Source: Gp6-AA40 sp050742535 (GTDB taxonomy: Bacteria > Acidobacteriota > Vicinamibacteria > Vicinamibacterales > UBA2999). From it: DNA of 7,472 nt. Position 1 is the stretch's first letter; every line of letters begins with the position of its first letter. Position numbers and translations under genes: made by a program. Positions 4,709-7,472 of the stretch are shown here, in pieces. The notes under the pieces were generated by a model. The model had not been told where the DNA came from and ran no database searches. It saw nothing but the letters and a program-made list of their open reading frames with translations. The stretch is taken from contig JBOGIQ010000306.1 in the NCBI GenBank assembly GCA_050742535.1, positions 1 through 7,472 on the forward strand, written 5' to 3'.

Positions 4709-5725
4709 CTAACCGCCCCGCGTGTGCATCTCCAGATGCGGATCGCGCTTCAGCCGGTCCACCGGAATGAGCGGTGAACGATCCCGCGCCGCCAGCCGCT
4801 CTTCGGCACCGCGGTCGCTGCGCACCTCCCACGTCGCGCGAATCAGCTGGGCCAGCTGCTCGTCGGTCGCGCCGCCGCGAAGCGGCCGCCGCAGGTCCGT
4901 TCCGTGCGCGGCATAGAGACAGAGGTACCAGAGCCCGTCCGCCGTCAGCCGGCTGCGATCGCACGAGTGACAGAACGGCTCGGTCGTCGATGAGATGATG
5001 CCGAAGACGGTTCCATCGGGGAGCGTGTACCGATCGGCGGGCGCGGACGAGGCTTCGAAGATCGGCGTCACCTCGCCGTAGTGAGCGTCGAGACGCGCGA
5101 TCATCTCGCTCCGCGGCAGCACGCGTGACATCGACCAGTGCGTCGCGCCACCCACGTCCATGTATTCGATGAACCGGACTTCGCCGCCGTGTCTCTTCGC
5201 GAACTCGATCAACTCCACGAGCTCGTCGTCGTTGACGCCGCGAATCACGACCGTGTCCAGCTTGAGTCCAGGGAAAAGCGGGGCGGCGGTGGCGATCCCG
5301 TCGAGCACACGATCCAGTTCATCGAACCGGGTCAGGCTGCGGAATCGATCCGGGCGGAGCGTATCGAGGCTCACGGTCAGGCGATGAAGGCCCGCGTCGC
5401 GAAGTGCCTGGGCCTGTGCGGCGAGCAGGACGCCGTTGGTCGTCATCGCCAGATCGCGAATGGCGGACCGCGACGCGAGCCGGCGAATCAGATCGGGGAG
5501 GTCGCGCCGCAGCAGCGGTTCACCGCCCGTGAGGCGCACCTTGTCCACGCCCAGCGACGTGAAGACGTCGACGAGACGCTCGATCTCTTCGAAATGGAGA
5601 ATGTCCTCGCGCGGCAGCCAGACGTAGTCCGGCTCCGGCATGCAGTAGCTGCAGCGCAGGTTGCAGCGGTCCGTGACGGAGACACGGAGATTGCGAAGCG
5701 GGCGCTGCTGGGTGTCGAGAAGCAC
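4709..5725 (-). CDS. moaA: GTP 3',8-cyclase MoaA
   Basis: This radical SAM enzyme turns GTP into 3',8-cyclo-7,8-dihydro-GTP, the first step of molybdenum cofactor synthesis, in the cytoplasm; MoaC then completes cPMP. In the 338-residue product the N-terminal [4Fe-4S] cluster ligands are C21, C25 and C28 (CNLRCSYCMP), followed by the SAM-contacting GGEP (67-70) and TTNG (95-98). The second, substrate-binding cluster has C252, C255 and C269 (CX2CX13C). The protein ends in the double glycine needed for activity in MoaA. The length is normal. The GTG at 5725 is forced by an in-frame TAA nine bases upstream of it. A GATAAT hexamer lies eight bases before the GTG and no Shine-Dalgarno is seen. It follows amrS on the same strand after a 58-base gap with a REP-like palindrome, so it may be transcribed on its own. 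No other Moco genes are in the window. Confidence 0.96.
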   Translation of the reverse strand: MLLDTQQRPLRNLRVSVTDRCNLRCSYCMPEPDYVWLPREDILHFEEIERLVDVFTSLGVDKVRLTGGEPLLRRDLPDLIRRLASRSAIRDLAMTTNGVLLAAQAQALRDAGLHRLTVSLDTLRPDRFRSLTRFDELDRVLDGIATAAPLFPGLKLDTVVIRGVNDDELVELIEFAKRHGGEVRFIEYMDVGGATHWSMSRVLPRSEMIARLDAHYGEVTPIFEASSAPADRYTLPDGTVFGIISSTTEPFCHSCDRSRLTADGLWYLCLYAAHGTDLRRPLRGGATDEQLAQLIRATWEVRSDRGAEERLAARDRSPLIPVDRLKRDPHLEMHTRGG

Positions 5726-5733
5726 GTCTTTGA

Positions 5734-5739
5734 ATTATC
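5734..5739 (-). promoter_or_regulatory. Candidate -10 box of moaA (leaderless)
   Basis: GATAAT on the - strand (five of six matches to TATAAT), eight bases before the GTG at 5725. No recognisable -35 hexamer is spaced correctly; the upstream DNA is the REP-like palindrome. The short distance implies a leaderless or nearly leaderless message. Confidence 0.45.
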
Positions 5740-5753
5740 TCAGGTCCATCGCG

Positions 5754-5778
5754 GGCCGGCCTAAAGGTCGGCCTCTAC
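5754..5778 (-). repeat. REP-like palindrome with GTAG foot between amrS and moaA
   Basis: Read on the - strand, GTAG (5778-5775) and one base precede GGCCGACC (5773-5766), a TTTA loop (5765-5762) and GGCCGGCC (5761-5754). The arms pair except at one position (5759 against 5768). The foot, one-base gap and TTYA loop match the repeat at 4129-4151 although the stem sequence differs. It begins six bases after the amrS stop and may separate the amrS and moaA transcripts. Confidence 0.6.
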
Positions 5779-5783
5779 ACGAT

Positions 5784-6923
5784 CTAAATGACCCGCAACC
5801 GGGTGCGGTCGTGCGGAACATAGGGGAATGCGGCGATCTGCCCCTCGAACGCCCCGCTCCAGCGGCCTGGAACAGGGATGCCGCAGCCCGGGCAGGTGCC
5901 GCCGCCCGTCAGGCGGTAGTCCTGAATCAGGTATCCATACCTCGTGATCAGCCGCTCACCGCACGAGTGGCAGGCCGTGTGCTCGAGACCGCCAACGCGG
6001 CCGGGGAGGTTTCCCGCATAGACGAAGTGAAGCCCCGCCTCGCGTCCGATATCCGCGGCGCGCTTCAGCATCGCCGGCGTGGTGTTGGCGGTATCCAGCA
6101 TCCGGTAATCCTGGTGGAACGCGGTGACATGCCACGGGATATCCGGCGAGACGCCGGCGAGGAACTGCGTCAGGCCTCGCAGTTCCGATTCGCTGTCGTT
6201 GAACCCGGGAATCAGCAGCGTCACGATCTCGACCCACACGCCGGAGCGGTGCAGCCAGGAAATTGTTTCGAGGATCGGCTGAAGGCGGCCGCCAAGCTCG
6301 CGGTAATGGCGGTCGTCGAAGCTCTTGAGATCGACTTTATACAAATCGATGTGCGGCCGCAGGTACTCGAGCACGCGCTCAGTGCCGTTGCCGTTCGACA
6401 CGAAACCGGTGAGGAGGCCGTGCTGGCGCGCGAGCGTGAATACCTCGACCGCCCATTCGACGGTGATGAGCGGCTCGTTGTATGTCGAGACGACGATCCT
6501 GGCGCCCTGCCGCACCGCATCCTGAACCAGCGATGCCGGCGTCGTGTCTCTCGGTGGAGCCGATGCGTCAGGATCGCGCAGCGCTTGTGAGGTGACCCAG
6601 TTCTGGCAATAGCTGCAGTGGAGGTCGCAGCCGAGCATGCCGAAGCTGTAGGCGAGCGCGCCAGGGTAGGCGTGGAAGAACGGCTTCTTCTCGACCGGGT
6701 CGCACTGGACGCCGGCGACGTATCCCCACGGCACACGCAGCCGGCCGCCCTCATTGAAGCGGACTTTGCAGACTCCGAAGGCGCCCTCGGGAAGCGGACA
6801 GCGGTGCCCGCACGCGTGGCAGCGAATACGGCGCTTGCCGCTCGAGCCGTCGTCGATGGCCTCCACCAGCTCCGGGGCCGCATCGCGCGTCCGCGCGCCG
6901 AGCAAATCCTGCAGGGTTGCCAC
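5784..6923 (-). CDS. amrS: AmmeMemoRadiSam system radical SAM enzyme
   Basis: The 379-residue radical SAM protein resembles pyruvate formate-lyase activating enzymes. The cluster ligands are C99, C103 and C106 (CDLHCSYC) after AYSFGMLG. The TYNEP segment (147-151), SNGNG (176-180), DLYKVDLKSFDD (193-204) and LLIPGFND (236-243) are all typical of the AmmeMemoRadiSam subgroup. Before the radical SAM domain is a Cys-rich segment (C35, C38, C42, C52), and after it a ribbon-like set (C318, C321, C344, C347), both probable metal sites. The reaction is not established as far as I know. The family is named for genomic co-occurrence with Memo- and AMMECR1-like proteins, neither of which is visible here. 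The start is GTG at 6923 with no alternative start nearby; TACCAT lies seven bases before it and no Shine-Dalgarno is evident. It is divergent from the FAD oxidoreductase across a 75-base gap. Confidence 0.93.
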   Translation of the reverse strand: MATLQDLLGARTRDAAPELVEAIDDGSSGKRRIRCHACGHRCPLPEGAFGVCKVRFNEGGRLRVPWGYVAGVQCDPVEKKPFFHAYPGALAYSFGMLGCDLHCSYCQNWVTSQALRDPDASAPPRDTTPASLVQDAVRQGARIVVSTYNEPLITVEWAVEVFTLARQHGLLTGFVSNGNGTERVLEYLRPHIDLYKVDLKSFDDRHYRELGGRLQPILETISWLHRSGVWVEIVTLLIPGFNDSESELRGLTQFLAGVSPDIPWHVTAFHQDYRMLDTANTTPAMLKRAADIGREAGLHFVYAGNLPGRVGGLEHTACHSCGERLITRYGYLIQDYRLTGGGTCPGCGIPVPGRWSGAFEGQIAAFPYVPHDRTRLRVI

Positions 6924-6930
6924 TGCTTTG

Positions 6931-6936
6931 ATGGTA
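6931..6936 (-). promoter_or_regulatory. Candidate -10 box of amrS (leaderless)
   Basis: TACCAT on the - strand, seven bases before the GTG at 6923. It fits the TANNNT pattern and the 6-8 base distance seen before the other unit-opening genes. The -35 position has no good match. Confidence 0.35.
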
Positions 6937-6956
6937 CGCGATGGAGGCGTACGTCG

Positions 6957-6978
6957 GGCGAGCCTTGTGAGGCTCGCC
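6957..6978. repeat. Stem-loop repeat, 9-bp stem with TGTG loop, between divergent genes
   Basis: The arms GGCGAGCCT (6957-6965) and AGGCTCGCC (6970-6978) pair perfectly around TGTG. It has the same length, outer GGCG/CGCC pairs and TGT(C/G) loop as the hairpin at 4600-4621, with matched changes in both arms. It lies between two divergent start codons, so it cannot be a simple terminator for either gene. Confidence 0.75.
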
Positions 6979-6986
6979 TTGCGACA

Positions 6987-6992
6987 TAGACT
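6987..6992 (+). promoter_or_regulatory. Candidate -10 box of the FAD oxidoreductase gene
   Basis: TAGACT fits TANNNT and ends six bases before the ATG at 6999. TTGTGA at 6965-6970, four of six matches to TTGACA, lies 16 bases upstream and overlaps the hairpin loop. This is the weakest of the set as a -10 hexamer. Confidence 0.3.
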
Positions 6993-6998
6993 TCAGCA

Positions 6999-7472
6999 AT
7001 GCACGTGGTTGTCGTGGGGGCCGGGGTATTCGGCGCGTGGACGGCGCGTCATCTGCTCGCGCGCGGGGCTGCGGTCACGGTCGTCGAAGCCTATGGTGCG
7101 GCGCACTCGCGGTCGAGCTCGGGCGACGAAACGCGGATCGTTCGCTGCGGCTATGGCCCCGATGCGATCTATTCGGAGCTGGCGCGCCGGTCGCTCGACC
7201 AGTGGCGCGCGCTGAGCGATCGGGCCGGCCTGCCGGATCCCCTGTGGCACCCGGCGGGCGTTCTCTGGATGGCCGCCGGAAGCGACGCCTACACCGCCGC
7301 GACGCGTGAAACGCTCACCCGGCTCGACATGCCGCCGGATGTTCTGAGTCCGCCGGACATGCGCGCACGCTTTCCTTACTTCGATACCTCCGGGATCGAG
7401 GTGACGCTGCTGGAACGCGACTGTGGTGTGGTCGCGGCACGGAGAGCCGTTCGAGCGCTTGTGGCTGATCTC
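6999..7472 (+). CDS. FAD-dependent amine oxidoreductase, DAO family, sarcosine oxidase-like (3' truncated by window edge)
   Basis: The frame is open from the ATG at 6999 to the last base, giving 158 residues with no stop. An N-terminal dinucleotide-binding fold starts at once: VVVVGAGVFGAW (3-14) holds the GxGxxG, and E30 ends the second strand as expected for FAD ribose binding. SSGDETRIVRCGYG (40-53) matches the stretch in monomeric sarcosine oxidase and N-methyltryptophan oxidase whose basic residues flank the flavin. A GVLWM strand (87-91) also fits. Such enzymes oxidise N-methyl or other secondary amino acids and release hydrogen peroxide. The substrate cannot be read from this part, and the usual covalent-FAD cysteine would lie beyond the window, so a dehydrogenase or deaminating oxidase remains possible. 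An in-frame TAG at 6987-6989 rules out a longer N-terminus. There is no Shine-Dalgarno. About 60% of the protein is probably missing. Confidence 0.88.
   Translation, partial: MHVVVVGAGVFGAWTARHLLARGAAVTVVEAYGAAHSRSSSGDETRIVRCGYGPDAIYSELARRSLDQWRALSDRAGLPDPLWHPAGVLWMAAGSDAYTAATRETLTRLDMPPDVLSPPDMRARFPYFDTSGIEVTLLERDCGVVAARRAVRALVADL

Noticed and set aside
5661..6590. Long + strand open frame (309 codons) opposite moaA and amrS
   Set aside because: It lies antisense to two well-recognised radical SAM genes, has an Arg/Ala/Val composition typical of a GC-rich reverse frame and shows no family pattern.

Overview
The window is GC-rich (roughly 65%), tightly packed bacterial chromosome with no tRNA, rRNA, prophage or CRISPR. 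The gene set is an L-threonylcarbamoyladenylate synthase with a Sua5 domain, a bacterial eRF1-like protein, an HD-GYP response regulator, a bacilliredoxin-like protein, MoaA, an AmmeMemoRadiSam radical SAM enzyme and a DUF3810 protein. Together with many short palindromic intergenic repeats, this suggests an Acidobacteriota lineage, perhaps Vicinamibacteria. That is an inference from gene content and style; no marker gene in the window proves it.

Layout. The window opens inside a + strand gene for a DUF3810 protein with an HEWAH metallopeptidase signature (to 634). Facing it is a three-gene - strand cluster running from 3002 down to 537: sua5 (t6A tRNA modification), an eRF1-like protein of the baeRF/VLRF1 group (probable ribosome-associated release or rescue factor), and a 64-residue basic protein that has its own ribosome binding site. 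The tail of this last small gene overlaps the end of the DUF3810 gene. Divergent from sua5 is a receiver plus HD-GYP gene (3123-4115), a probable c-di-GMP phosphodiesterase. It is followed by a bacilliredoxin-like gene (4176-4592) bracketed by palindromic repeats that share a GTCCGCC/GGCGGAC core. Two - strand radical SAM genes come next: amrS (6923 to 5784), then moaA (5725 to 4709). A + strand FAD-dependent amine oxidoreductase of the sarcosine oxidase type begins at 6999 and runs off the right edge.

The intergenic regions hold two kinds of signal. First, nearly every gene that should open a transcript has a TANNNT or GATA-type -10-like hexamer only 6 to 8 bases before its start codon and no clear Shine-Dalgarno, which points to leaderless mRNAs. 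The gene just downstream in a cluster (537-731) instead has a good Shine-Dalgarno. Second, short palindromes occur in most of the gaps between 4108 and 6998. Two carry a GTAG foot and a TTYA loop, like REP elements mobilised by RAYT proteins. Two others share one stem-loop design with compensatory base changes. The 116-base gap between the bacilliredoxin and moaA is an unusually dense nest of inverted repeats.

Functionally, the sua5/eRF1-like/small-protein cluster looks like a translation-fidelity unit. The other genes appear to be single-gene units for second-messenger signalling, thiol redox, molybdenum cofactor synthesis and amine oxidation.
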